Of a DNA stretch of 34,775 nt, positions 8,503 through 16,683 are shown piece by piece. Every line of letters starts with the position of its first letter. Positions within the stretch are counted from its first letter, which is position 1. The notes beneath the pieces are model-generated. The model saw only the letters and a list, made by a program, of their open reading frames with translations. It did not search any database and was not told where the DNA came from. Made by a program: the position numbers and the translations under genes. This stretch comes from an uncultured Lachnospiraceae bacterium (GTDB lineage: Bacteria > Bacillota > Clostridia > Lachnospirales > Lachnospiraceae), in NCBI GenBank assembly GCA_947178125.1, contig CAMWXB010000044.1, positions 1 to 34,775 of the forward strand, given 5' to 3'.

Positions 8503-9246
8503 ATGAGCAGAAAAATTGCCGTTCGGATGGATGATATTACGCCCGATATGAACTGGGAGAACTTCCGGTTTTTTCAGGGATTATTTGAAAAAGCGGACAT
8601 TACGCCGTTACTCGGTATTGTGCCGGAATGCCGGGATGAAAAACTGCATTGTGGGAAACCGCGTGAGGATTTCTATGAGACCATGCGGGAGTTGAAAGCG
8701 AGAGGATATTCCTTCGCCATACATGGCTGTTATCACCTCTATACGACGAAGAAGAGCGGTCTGTTTCCTCTGAACAATATTTCAGAGTTCGCGGGCGTTC
8801 CTTATGAAAAGCAGAAAGAGATGCTCGCATTCGGGAAAAAGAAGCTGAAAGAACAGGGTATTGATACCGATCTGTTCATGGCGCCGGCACATTCTTATGA
8901 TAAAAATACACTGCGGGCGCTGCGGGAGCTTGGCATCACCAAGGTGACGGACGGTTTCGGAAAAGCTCCTTACACATATAAGGGTCTGACTTTTTATCCG
9001 ATTTCCTTCCTGCTTCGCCGCAGCCTGAAACAGAAAGACGGTGTGACCACACTGGTGCTTCATTCGAATACGCTGACGGAAGCGGACAAAGAGCGGTATC
9101 AAAGAATTTTTGATGAATATGGAAAGAATATGATTTCCTATTCGGAATATTTGAAAACGGAACCTGTGAAAAGGTCTTTTCCGGGGCAGGTCATCGAATA
9201 TCTGCTGGCAAAGGGAAAATTTCTGGCGGGCCGTCTCCGGCGGTGA
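8503..9246 (+). CDS. DUF2334/polysaccharide deacetylase-like protein
   Basis: This 247-residue protein has the shape of a NodB-superfamily (beta/alpha)7 barrel of the DUF2334 type. 'VRMDDITPDM' at residues 7-16 gives the paired Asp residues, 'AIHGCYHLY' supplies metal-ligand-like His residues, and 'MAPAHSYDKNTL' resembles the third motif of the group. No signal peptide or membrane segment is visible, so it probably acts in the cytoplasm on a sugar nucleotide or lipid-linked sugar, if it is an enzyme at all. ATG 8503 is preferred because GAGAGG (8493-8498) lies five bases before it; ATG 8491 is an alternative with a poorer site. It sits 31 bases after tviB, so it is likely in the same transcript. 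The superfamily is clear; deacetylation is assumed from family. Confidence 0.75.
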   Translation: MSRKIAVRMDDITPDMNWENFRFFQGLFEKADITPLLGIVPECRDEKLHCGKPREDFYETMRELKARGYSFAIHGCYHLYTTKKSGLFPLNNISEFAGVPYEKQKEMLAFGKKKLKEQGIDTDLFMAPAHSYDKNTLRALRELGITKVTDGFGKAPYTYKGLTFYPISFLLRRSLKQKDGVTTLVLHSNTLTEADKERYQRIFDEYGKNMISYSEYLKTEPVKRSFPGQVIEYLLAKGKFLAGRLRR

Positions 9247-9320
9247 TAAATTTCGCTGCAGGCTTTTAGAAAGCCGAATAGGATGTCCGGTATACGAAAC
9301 TTGAGAGGAAGGGTGCTGCG

Positions 9321-10427
9321 ATGGAAAAACCGATACGGATACTGCATGTGCTCGGCGGTGTCAGTCTTGGCGGTGCCGAAAGCCGGATAATGGATTTATA
9401 CCGGTGCATCGACAGAGAGAAGATACAGTTCGATTTTCTGGTGCACCAGAGCACGCAGGGTTATTACGAAGAGGAAATCAAAATGCTGGGAGGGCGGCTT
9501 TACCGCGTTCCCCGTTTTCGATTATATAATGTCTTCGCCTATCGGAAAGCATTGCGGGATTTTTTTGCGAATCATCATGAATTTCGGGCGGTGCATGGGC
9601 ATATGACCAGTACGGCATCCATATATCTGCCGATTGCAAAAAAGTACGGGATTCCCATGACGATCGCGCACGCAAGGAGCGCGGGCGTAGATAAAGGGAT
9701 AAAAGGGACGCTCACCCGTCTGCTCCGCAGGCCACTGCCGCGGAAATGCGACAGGATGTTTGCCTGTTCGGGACTTGCGGGAGAGGCTGTTTTCGGAAAA
9801 AAGAATGCGGCGGCGGGAAAGGTGCAGATCATACCGAACGCCATCGACGTCAGGCCTTTTTGCTATCGGGAGGAAACGAGGAACGAAATGCGGCGCGCAC
9901 TTTCGTTAGAGGATAAATTTGTCATAGGCCATGTGGGAAGATTTCACTATGCCAAGAATCATGAATATCTGCTGGAGGTTTTTGCCGAAATCGCGGGAAG
10001 GCAGGATAACGCGGTCCTGCTCCTTCTGGGTGAAGGAGAGCGCATGGCAGAGATGAAACAGTGGGCGGAGACGCTCGGCATTGCGGATAAAACAATCTTT
10101 GCCGGGAATCAGAAAGAAACGTGGAAATATTATCAGGCGATGGATTTCTTTGTATTCCCGTCCCGGTTCGAAGGGCTTCCCGGAACCGTCATAGAGGCCC
10201 AGAGCGCGGGCCTGCGTTGTCTTATATCGGATACGATAGCGAAGGAGACGGTCATTACGGAACTGACAACATGTAAAAGCATTGCGGAGAGCCCGGTAAA
10301 ATGGGCGGAATATGTGCTCGCGAACCGGGAATATGAGCGGACGGACAGATACGAGCAGATCGTGGCTGCCGGTTTTGATGTACGGATACAGGCGAAATGG
10401 TATGAGCAGTTTTATCTGAATGCGTAA
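9321..10427 (+). CDS. Glycosyltransferase family 4 (EpsF/CapH-like)
   Basis: This 368-residue protein is a GT4 enzyme with the N-terminal acceptor motif 'LHVLGGVSLGGAESRIMDLY' region common in EpsF-type exopolysaccharide transferases, 'HGHMTSTASIYLPIAKKYG', and a C-terminal donor domain beginning at 'IGHVGRFHYAKNHEYLLE' and ending with E-x7-E in 'FEGLPGTVIEAQSAG'. It would add one sugar to the growing lipid-linked repeat at the inner membrane face; the donor is not evident. ATG 9321 is preceded by GAGGAAGGG at 9304-9312. The 74 bases upstream hold a small stem-loop without a T-run. It overlaps the following membrane-protein gene by eight bases, forming one of three GT4 plus polytopic-membrane-protein pairs in this window. 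Confidence 0.9.
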   Translation: MEKPIRILHVLGGVSLGGAESRIMDLYRCIDREKIQFDFLVHQSTQGYYEEEIKMLGGRLYRVPRFRLYNVFAYRKALRDFFANHHEFRAVHGHMTSTASIYLPIAKKYGIPMTIAHARSAGVDKGIKGTLTRLLRRPLPRKCDRMFACSGLAGEAVFGKKNAAAGKVQIIPNAIDVRPFCYREETRNEMRRALSLEDKFVIGHVGRFHYAKNHEYLLEVFAEIAGRQDNAVLLLLGEGERMAEMKQWAETLGIADKTIFAGNQKETWKYYQAMDFFVFPSRFEGLPGTVIEAQSAGLRCLISDTIAKETVITELTTCKSIAESPVKWAEYVLANREYERTDRYEQIVAAGFDVRIQAKWYEQFYLNA

Positions 10428-11817
10428 AGGAAAGGTATGGGAATTGAAACGGGTGACGAAAGACCGCATAAGAACAATCGGTATATTCATAGCGCTTTTG
10501 GCATTTTTTCTGGGAATGTTTGCGATATATGGAGTCGGTGTCTATAATGATTCCGAGCAGTATATCACGATGCACATTCACAGAGAGCCTCTGTATCCGC
10601 TTTTTCTGGCTCTTTTCAGAGTATTGGCAGGGCCGGAGACAGGGTTTGTGCTTGCGGTCATTGTACAGAATGTTTTGACAGTGTGCGGTATTTTTTTCCT
10701 GATAGAATATCTGCGGAAAAAGTTTTCCCTGAATCTGGCGGGGGAACTTGTGCTTCTTGTGCTGGAACTGATGCCGCATCTTGTGACGAGATATGTCTCG
10801 GCGCTTGGCATTTTTCTGGAAAACTCCATTATGAGCGAAGCACTCTGCATTCCGCTTTTTCAGTTCTTTCTGCTCTTTACGATTCGGATGATCTTCGAAG
10901 GAAAAAAGGCGGATATGGTGTGGAGCCTGGTATTTGCTTATCTGTTGTCGATGACGCGAGGTCAGATGATGACGACGATTCTGATCTGGATGGTGGTCGC
11001 TTTTCTGCATTTTCTGGGAGCGAAGCAGTATAAAAAGATACTTCTGCCGATACTGGCGGTACTATGTGTCTTCGGACTTAGGAGCCTGACGGTGCATACT
11101 TATAATTATTTTGTGACAGGCTATTTCATGGGAAATACCTATGGACAGGTCAATACGCTGACAAATGTTATTTACGCATGCGACAGGGAAGACGGGGAAG
11201 TTTTCGAAGAAGGAAGCCTCGAGCGGCAGTTCTTCGATACTTTTTATGAAGAGGCGGATGCGCTGATGGCGAATTACCGTTATGCCAAAGATGCCCCGGA
11301 GGGTGAAGCGACCTATCTGGAAGATCATCATGATATTTTGAAATTTCAGGTGCTGGAAAGCAATCTGTCCATGTATTATTTTGGGCTCGGCGAGGTGAAT
11401 TATTACCAGCAGAGCAGTATGTCTGACGAAATGGCGGGCGCGATGCTGCGCAGGCTTCTGCCGGCATGTTTTGGACAATGGCTGTACGATTATCTGCTGC
11501 TTTGCAGGAACGGGTTCATTCGAAGCATTGCGGTGGTGAATAAGTGGATTAACTGGGCGGCTCTCGCGCTTTATATCGTGGCTGCCGGACTTACCGTACT
11601 TCTTTTTCTGAAAGACAAAAAAAGCGGCGCGGTCCGCGTGATGGGGCTGGCGTTTTTGTTTATTGCCGCCAATGTATGTGCCACTTCTTTGACGATCATG
11701 TGTCTGTCGCGGTATATGATCTACGGTTTTTCACTTTTCTATATGGCGCTCTTTCTGGTGGGAGTGGAGTGGGTGCCCGGCTTCCCGTTATTCAGGAAAA
11801 AGGTTTCTGTTGAATGA
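10420..11817 (+). CDS. Polytopic membrane protein, GT-C glycosyltransferase-like
   Basis: This is a 465-residue integral membrane protein with about nine to eleven hydrophobic segments and one soluble loop (about residues 240-340, Glu-rich). Just after the first helix, the outer loop has 'YNDSEQYITMHIHREPLYP'. An acidic residue here followed by a PLYP-like segment is the pattern of GT-C enzymes that take sugars from polyprenyl phosphate outside the membrane. I do not recognise a named family, so the function is a suggestion. The listed ATG 10420 has no ribosome site; TTG 10444, nine bases after GGAAAGG, is a plausible true start. Its 3' end overlaps the convergent MATE gene by 26 bases with no terminator between. 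Confidence 0.65.
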   Translation: MRKGKVWELKRVTKDRIRTIGIFIALLAFFLGMFAIYGVGVYNDSEQYITMHIHREPLYPLFLALFRVLAGPETGFVLAVIVQNVLTVCGIFFLIEYLRKKFSLNLAGELVLLVLELMPHLVTRYVSALGIFLENSIMSEALCIPLFQFFLLFTIRMIFEGKKADMVWSLVFAYLLSMTRGQMMTTILIWMVVAFLHFLGAKQYKKILLPILAVLCVFGLRSLTVHTYNYFVTGYFMGNTYGQVNTLTNVIYACDREDGEVFEEGSLERQFFDTFYEEADALMANYRYAKDAPEGEATYLEDHHDILKFQVLESNLSMYYFGLGEVNYYQQSSMSDEMAGAMLRRLLPACFGQWLYDYLLLCRNGFIRSIAVVNKWINWAALALYIVAAGLTVLLFLKDKKSGAVRVMGLAFLFIAANVCATSLTIMCLSRYMIYGFSLFYMALFLVGVEWVPGFPLFRKKVSVE

Positions 11818-13147
11818 CCGCTTTCCATTTCGGGGAAAAGAGATAATAGCCGATCATACAAAACATGGCAAACGCGAAGCTGATCGGGAAGCACAGCATG
11901 ATAAACGTACCGTCAAAGAACTTCATGATAAGATAACCGGATGGAATGCGGACAGCCCAGAGCATCAGCAGATTGATGACAGTCGTGTACTTTACAAGCC
12001 CGACGCCGTTGACAAAACACATGATGCCGTTGAACAGGGCGAACATCCATTGTGATAACAGGGTGATGATAACATAACGGCTTGCATACATCAGGACTTC
12101 CGCATCCGTTGAGAATATCCTTAGAATGGGCATTCTGACAGCAATAAAGAACAAACCAAAGGCGAGCGTGATCATAGCGGAAACAACCGGTATCTTTATA
12201 TATCCCTTCTTTAACCGCTCAATATTCTGCGCACCGAAATTCTGCCCGGAAAAAGTGGTCGCCGCGCCGGAAAGAGCCGTGATGGCGATATTGGAGCAGC
12301 CCGTGATCCTGCCGGCGACGGAAAGCCCGGCCATAAAGGTAGAACCCTGTGCGTTGATCATCGTCTGCATGGCCATATGCCCGAAAGAATACAGAGAATT
12401 ATTCAGACCGATCGGAAGTCCGATCGTCAGGATGGCTCTTAATTCGGCCGCATGAAAATGCAGAGAAAAAACGGGGAAATCCAATTCACGGAATTTTTTC
12501 CGGATATACAAAATACTGATGCACCATGAAACGAACATGGCAATAATCGTCGCGAGCGCTGCGCCGCCCACATCCATTTTCAGGAGAGCGACAAAAACGA
12601 TATCTAAAATAACATTTACAATACCGGAAGCAATGAGAAACCAGAGAGACGCCTTACTGTCGCCCATACCGCGGAGAATACCGGCATTCATATTATAGCC
12701 AAGACTGCCGATGGAACCTAAGAAGATTATGCGTGTGTAAGTAAGCGCTGCATTCCAGGTATCTGCCGGAACTCCCATGAACTTCAGGAGAAAAGGCGAA
12801 GCGAGATAACCCAGTATGGAAAGCGGGATACCGCATACAAAGATGAAAAACACGGATGTCTTACACAGATGGATTATCCGTCTGCTGTCTTTTGAACCGA
12901 TGCTTTGGGAAATCAAAATAGAAACACCGGAGCCAATCCCTAAAAAAATGCAAAGAAAAACCTCTACCGGCTGTGAACTTGTTCCAACGGCGGCGAGAGA
13001 TGTTTTTCCACAATATTTTCCAATTACGAGTGTGTCAACGGTGGTGTATAACTGCTGCAGGATATTGCCAAAAATGATTGGTATGGCAAACAGGAATACA
13101 TTTTTCATGATAGGACCGGTGGTCATATCTATTTTTCTGGAGTTCAT
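11792..13147 (-). CDS. MATE family multidrug/small-molecule exporter
   Basis: This is a 451-residue, twelve-helix cation-antiporter-type exporter of the MATE family. The opening 'MTTGPIMKNVFLFAIPIIFG' and 'LQQLYTTVDTLVIGKYCG' and 'GIGSGVSILISQSIGSKD' are typical, and the second half repeats the first in outline ('IGLPIGLNNSLYSFGHMA'). It is the only minus-strand gene and has its own divergent promoter region. It could simply be a drug exporter that sits inside the locus. The MVF superfamily also contains Wzx flippases, but the motifs here are those of ordinary MATE pumps. ATG 13147 is chosen because GAGG lies eight bases upstream on this strand; ATG 13165 has no ribosome site. Its end overlaps the convergent neighbour. 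Confidence 0.9.
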   Translation of the reverse strand: MNSRKIDMTTGPIMKNVFLFAIPIIFGNILQQLYTTVDTLVIGKYCGKTSLAAVGTSSQPVEVFLCIFLGIGSGVSILISQSIGSKDSRRIIHLCKTSVFFIFVCGIPLSILGYLASPFLLKFMGVPADTWNAALTYTRIIFLGSIGSLGYNMNAGILRGMGDSKASLWFLIASGIVNVILDIVFVALLKMDVGGAALATIIAMFVSWCISILYIRKKFRELDFPVFSLHFHAAELRAILTIGLPIGLNNSLYSFGHMAMQTMINAQGSTFMAGLSVAGRITGCSNIAITALSGAATTFSGQNFGAQNIERLKKGYIKIPVVSAMITLAFGLFFIAVRMPILRIFSTDAEVLMYASRYVIITLLSQWMFALFNGIMCFVNGVGLVKYTTVINLLMLWAVRIPSGYLIMKFFDGTFIMLCFPISFAFAMFCMIGYYLFSPKWKAVIQQKPFS

Positions 13148-13185
13148 TGAATTTGCCTCGATCATTGCTGATTGATTTTAAGATA

Positions 13186-13214
13186 AGTGTATTACATTTC
13201 ACAGCCATATTCAA
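13186..13214 (-). promoter_or_regulatory. Candidate promoter of the MATE gene
   Basis: On the minus strand TTGAAT (bases 13214-13209) and TACACT (13191-13186) are 17 bases apart, about 40 bases before the chosen MATE start. The -10 box is only a moderate match, so this is tentative. It lies back to back with the stronger plus-strand promoter at 13231-13259. Confidence 0.35.
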
Positions 13215-13230
13215 TCTATTTATGAAAATA

Positions 13231-13259
13231 TTGTGTATTGGACAGAATTAGTATATAAT
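13231..13259 (+). promoter_or_regulatory. SigmaA-type promoter for the tviC transcript
   Basis: TTGTGT (13231-13236) and a perfect TATAAT (13254-13259) are exactly 17 bases apart. Transcription would begin near 13266, leaving a leader of about 150 bases before tviC. It is one of only two convincing promoters in the window, so the genes from tviC onward are likely a separate transcription unit from those before the MATE gene. Confidence 0.7.
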
Positions 13260-13270
13260 CACAGTGTGAA

Positions 13271-13330
13271 GGGAATGAAGATTTTCTAAGGCGTCGAAGA
13301 ACGCCGCCTAAGAAAATCCAAGTCATTCCC
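13271..13330 (+). promoter_or_regulatory. Strong leader hairpin upstream of tviC
   Basis: Two stacked stems are visible: 13271-13278 pairs perfectly with 13323-13330 (8 bp), and 13280-13293 pairs with 13305-13318 (14 positions, one mismatch), closing on a short loop. It begins about five bases after the predicted transcription start, so it would be the very 5' end of the mRNA. No T-run follows, so it is not an ordinary terminator; mRNA stabilisation, attenuation by a bound factor, or a small repeat element are all possible. A second small stem (13333-13339 with 13351-13357) follows. Confidence 0.6.
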
Positions 13331-13419
13331 CAAAGAATGTCTCTGCGAGCCATTCTTCGTAATTTTATGTGCCGTAGGAACGGTGAAATGAGGATAAAGA
13401 GAAAGGAATGGTCATAGAT

Positions 13420-14394
13420 ATGGGATATCAGAATGTTACATTTGACAAAGAAAGTGTTTTTTTAATAGGGGGCGGTGCGGGCTTTATCGGCTCCAATCTC
13501 TGCGAAGCGTTGGTGAATATGGGATATACGGTCCGCTGCCTGGATGATCTTTCGACCGGAAAATATGAAAACATCGAGCCTTTGACTGCGAAAGAGAATT
13601 TTACGTTCATCAAAGGGGACATCCGGAATCTGGATACCTGTCTGGAGGCGTCAGACGGCGCGTCTTATGTTTTGAACCAGGCGGCATGGGGAAGCGTGCC
13701 GCGCAGCATCGAAATGCCTCTTCTATATGAAGAAATCAATATCAGGGGTACACTGAACATGATGGAAGCGGCCAGACAGAACGGCGTTAAAAAGTTCGTA
13801 TATGCCTCTTCTTCTTCCGTATACGGCGACCATCCGGTACTGCCAAAGAAAGAAGGACAGGAGGGAAAAGTTCTTTCTCCCTATGCACTGACGAAAAAAG
13901 TGGATGAAGAATACGGAAGGCTTTATAAAGAATTGTATGGTCTGGATACCTACGGATTACGGTATTTTAATGTATTTGGCCGACGTCAGGATCCGGAAGG
14001 CATGTATGCGGCGGTCATTCCGAAGTTTATCAGACAGCTCATGCACGATGAAGTTCCGACGATTAACGGCGACGGCAGACAGTCGAGAGACTTCACTTAT
14101 ATCGATAATGTCATCGAGGCGAATCTGAAAGCCTGCCTTGCTTCCGGCGAAGCGGCCGGACAGGCCTATAACATTGGCGCGGGCGGAAGAGAATTTCTGA
14201 TCGATATCTATTATGATTTATGCGAGGCGCTCGGTAAGAAGATTGAGCCGAATTTCGGACCTGACAGGAAAGGTGATATCCGGGATTCCAATGCGGATAT
14301 TACGAAGGCAAGAGAACTGCTCGGCTATGATCCGGAGTATGATTTTAAGAAGGGGATTGCGCTGGCGATTGCGTGGTATAAAGAGAATTTATAG
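13420..14394 (+). CDS. tviC: UDP-GlcNAc(A) C4-epimerase (TviC/WbpP-like)
   Basis: This extended short-chain dehydrogenase of 324 residues should interconvert UDP-GlcNAcA and UDP-GalNAcA (or the non-oxidised pair). It has 'IGGGAGFIGSNLCEALV', the WbpP/TviC-type 'GSVPRSIEMP', the serine cluster 'YASSSSVYG', and the catalytic YxxxK in 'SPYALTKK'. With the TviB-like dehydrogenase it would yield UDP-GalNAcA. The start is uncertain: ATG 13408 directly abuts AAAGGA, too close to be used, while ATG 13420 is 12 bases from it and begins 'MGYQNVTF'. Note the glycine-rich loop, GGGAGFIG, in place of the usual GxxGxxG opening TGGAGFIG; the spacing is kept. It is the first gene after the promoter and leader hairpin. 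Confidence 0.9.
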   Translation: MGYQNVTFDKESVFLIGGGAGFIGSNLCEALVNMGYTVRCLDDLSTGKYENIEPLTAKENFTFIKGDIRNLDTCLEASDGASYVLNQAAWGSVPRSIEMPLLYEEINIRGTLNMMEAARQNGVKKFVYASSSSVYGDHPVLPKKEGQEGKVLSPYALTKKVDEEYGRLYKELYGLDTYGLRYFNVFGRRQDPEGMYAAVIPKFIRQLMHDEVPTINGDGRQSRDFTYIDNVIEANLKACLASGEAAGQAYNIGAGGREFLIDIYYDLCEALGKKIEPNFGPDRKGDIRDSNADITKARELLGYDPEYDFKKGIALAIAWYKENL

Positions 14395-14405
14395 AATTTG
14401 GAGTG

Positions 14406-14552
14406 GTCCGGGAGACATATAGTTCCTTTGTCGGCACGCTCTCGCTCCGCGAAAAAACGCAGCGGTACTAAGTTCAAAGGCCGCAAAGCGTCCTTTTCAC
14501 TAAGTGCCGGCGTTTTTCAAGGGCCTTCGCAGGAACTATATGTCCCCCGGAC
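14406..14552. repeat. Intergenic hairpin repeat, copy A
   Basis: The gap between tviC and the next gene is filled by a large imperfect palindrome. Outer arms 14406-14427 and 14531-14552 pair over 22 positions with one mismatch, and inner stems (for example 14453-14460 with 14510-14517, and 14463-14479 with 14493-14509) continue inward to a tip near 14485. The 117-base core 14421-14537 matches the reverse complement of copy B (23901-24017) at 102 of 117 positions without a gap, counted by eye. There is no T-run, so terminator function is unproven; it is noncoding. Confidence 0.85.
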
Positions 14553-14594
14553 GACGGCCCAATTGCTATATTGATGAGAGGAACAGGAGATAAC

Positions 14595-15515
14595 ATGAAA
14601 TATAAAGTTGTTATATTCGGGGTGAAGGATACTTCGGAGAATATTGTGGAATTTATTCATCATAATATCTGTCCGGTCGATCTGGTGATGACGATCAGTC
14701 CGGAGGTGACGAAGAAGAATCAGATTGCCGGCTATAAGGGGCTGTCTGTTCTGACGGAAAAGTATGGGATTCCGGTGCATGAGGCGGACAGTTATTTTCT
14801 GACGGATGAGAAAACGCAGACGTTTTTAGCACAGAACGAATTTGATATCGGCATTTCGATGGGATGGCAGAGGATTATTCCCGGTTCGGTGCTGGAGCGC
14901 TTTCGGTACGGCATCTATGGATTCCATGGCAACTGCGGTTATCTGCCTTTCGGCAGGGGGCGTTCGCCGCTCAACTGGTCGATTATTCTGGGGGACAGCA
15001 GGTTTAATCTGAATCTGTTCCGTTATGATGAAAAGGCGGACAGCCCGAATATCTTTGCGACGGAAATGTTTTCCATTACGCCCCATGATGATATCAGGAC
15101 GGCTCAGTACAAGAACCAGATCTGTTCGAAAAATCTGATCCGTAAGCTGTTAAAGGCATATGAAGAGGATAATATTGTTATCCGTACCGACTCTAAGGAT
15201 TTTGACTCTTGGTATACGAAGCGTACGGCGGCGGATGGAAAGATTGATTTTCATGAGCGGACAAGAAATATCTATAACCTGATCCGCGGTGTGGCGGCGC
15301 CTTTTCCAGGGGCCTTTGCGCTGCTTGGAGAACGGAAAGTGACTGTGTGGGAGGCACATCCTTTTGACGAAATGATTGACTTTTCGGCCTATGCGCCGGG
15401 TGAGGTCATCGATGTGTTCGATGACAAGCCGGTGGTGCGGACCGTAGACGGCTCCCTGTTGATCGACAGGTATGAATGCGAGACGAAATTGGTGCCGGGG
15501 GATATTCTTACATGA
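14595..15515 (+). CDS. Divergent formyltransferase-family protein (sugar N-formyltransferase-like)
   Basis: At 306 residues it has the fold of the methionyl-tRNA/sugar formyltransferase family. The core is 'FHGNCGYLPFGRGRSPLNW', aligned with the ArnA segment 'NLHGSLLPKYRGRAPLNW'. The catalytic His (His111) and Asp (Asp149 in 'EKADSPN') are kept. The Asn two residues before His is Gly109, and the loop is two residues longer. It may therefore use the usual N10-formyl-THF with altered chemistry, or transfer another one-carbon unit. In this setting the likely acceptor is an amino sugar nucleotide. A C-terminal domain contains 'FHERTRNIYNLIRGVAAPFPGAF', close to the Met-tRNA formyltransferase substrate region. 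ATG 14595 has AGGAG five bases upstream; the stop overlaps the next start as ATGA. Confidence 0.75.
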   Translation: MKYKVVIFGVKDTSENIVEFIHHNICPVDLVMTISPEVTKKNQIAGYKGLSVLTEKYGIPVHEADSYFLTDEKTQTFLAQNEFDIGISMGWQRIIPGSVLERFRYGIYGFHGNCGYLPFGRGRSPLNWSIILGDSRFNLNLFRYDEKADSPNIFATEMFSITPHDDIRTAQYKNQICSKNLIRKLLKAYEEDNIVIRTDSKDFDSWYTKRTAADGKIDFHERTRNIYNLIRGVAAPFPGAFALLGERKVTVWEAHPFDEMIDFSAYAPGEVIDVFDDKPVVRTVDGSLLIDRYECETKLVPGDILT

Positions 15516-16627
15516 AAAAAATGATGTTGATCGTCCCGGCGCTGCATCAGGGAGGATTCGAGAAAGTATGCGTTGCGACGGCAAGACTTCTGCAGCCATA
15601 TTTTCAGATACAGATTGTTATTTTCGATTCCAGAGAGATTGCTTACGATATCCGGGGACTTGAGGTGATCGACCTGCATCTTGCGAGCAGGCCCGGGAAG
15701 TTTGCAAAGTTGTGGAATGTGATCAGGCGGGCCCGTAAGATTCATCAACTCAAGAAAAAAGAAAGAACAGATATCGCTTACAGCTTCGGGCCGACGGCCA
15801 ATATTGCCAATATTGTTTCTGGCGGGAAAGCGGCGAAATGGCTCGGCATCCGAAGTTATATGGATATGGATAACCGGGGGCAGATCAAATGGTTCTGTAA
15901 AAAAGCGGACAGGGTCATCTGCTGTTCGGAACGAATCTGTCGTGAAGTGGAAGAAAAATACGGGTGTGCTAAGGCCGTGACACTTCATAATCCCTTTGAT
16001 ATGCGGGAAATCGAAATGCTGGCCGGACAGGAAGCTGCGGCGCTTCCCTGGGAAGAGGGCCGCATTCTCGTTTCCATGGGAAGAGAAGATGTGGTCAAGG
16101 GTTTCTGGCATCTGCTCAAAAGTTTCGCGCTCATACACGAAGCGCTTCCTGATACGAAGCTGATGATCATCGGACAGGGAGAGTATGCGCAGTATAAAGA
16201 ACTGGCAGCCGGACTCGGTGTTGAGGATGCGGTCTGCTTTATGGGACTGAAAAAAAATCCCTATCCCTATTTGAAGCGCAGTTCGTTATATGTATTGACT
16301 TCTTATAACGAAGGCTTTCCGAATGCACTGGTGGAGGCGATGGCGCTCGGCGTGCCGGCGGTCGCGACGGACTGCATGACCGGCCCGCGGGAAATCCTGG
16401 AAGAGAAATATGGGATTCTTGTGCCGAATATGAGCCCGGATGCAGACTTTTCCCCGCAGAATATTACGGAAGAAGAACGACGGCTTGCGGAAATAATTAT
16501 CGCACTGTTAAAAGACGAAGAGCGAATGGCGCATTATCAGGAAATGGCAAGAAAGCGTGCCGGAGATTATACAGCGGAAAGTTATATTGCGAACATGCGC
16601 AGTTGGGCGGAAGCACCGGTAAAATAA
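15512..16627 (+). CDS. Glycosyltransferase family 4
   Basis: This 371-residue GT4 opens with 'LIVPALHQGGFEKVCVATA', has the interdomain 'ILVSMGREDVVKGFWHLL' and the donor-site E-x7-E in 'YNEGFPNALVEAMALGVP', followed by 'ATDCMTGPREIL'. It is a cytoplasmic or membrane-associated sugar transferase working on the lipid-linked intermediate; donor unknown. ATG 15512 overlaps the stop of the formyltransferase by four bases, which suggests coupled translation and that the two act on the same sugar (formylated amino sugar made, then transferred); that is inference. The longer frame from 15476 reads through the upstream gene and is rejected. Confidence 0.9.
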   Translation: MKKMMLIVPALHQGGFEKVCVATARLLQPYFQIQIVIFDSREIAYDIRGLEVIDLHLASRPGKFAKLWNVIRRARKIHQLKKKERTDIAYSFGPTANIANIVSGGKAAKWLGIRSYMDMDNRGQIKWFCKKADRVICCSERICREVEEKYGCAKAVTLHNPFDMREIEMLAGQEAAALPWEEGRILVSMGREDVVKGFWHLLKSFALIHEALPDTKLMIIGQGEYAQYKELAAGLGVEDAVCFMGLKKNPYPYLKRSSLYVLTSYNEGFPNALVEAMALGVPAVATDCMTGPREILEEKYGILVPNMSPDADFSPQNITEEERRLAEIIIALLKDEERMAHYQEMARKRAGDYTAESYIANMRSWAEAPVK

Positions 16628-16683
16628 TCTGCGGGAGACGGAAACGCCTGGTACAGTATCCGAATACGAAGGAGGCCGGTCTA

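Noticed and set aside
9261..9275. Small stem-loop GGCTTT-TAG-AAAGCC between the DUF2334-like gene and the GT4 gene
   Set aside because: Only six pairs and no T-run after it, so not supported as a terminator.
11792..13147. MATE protein as the Wzx flippase of this locus
   Set aside because: Its motifs are those of ordinary MATE exporters and it has a separate, opposite transcription unit; a flippase is more likely outside the window.
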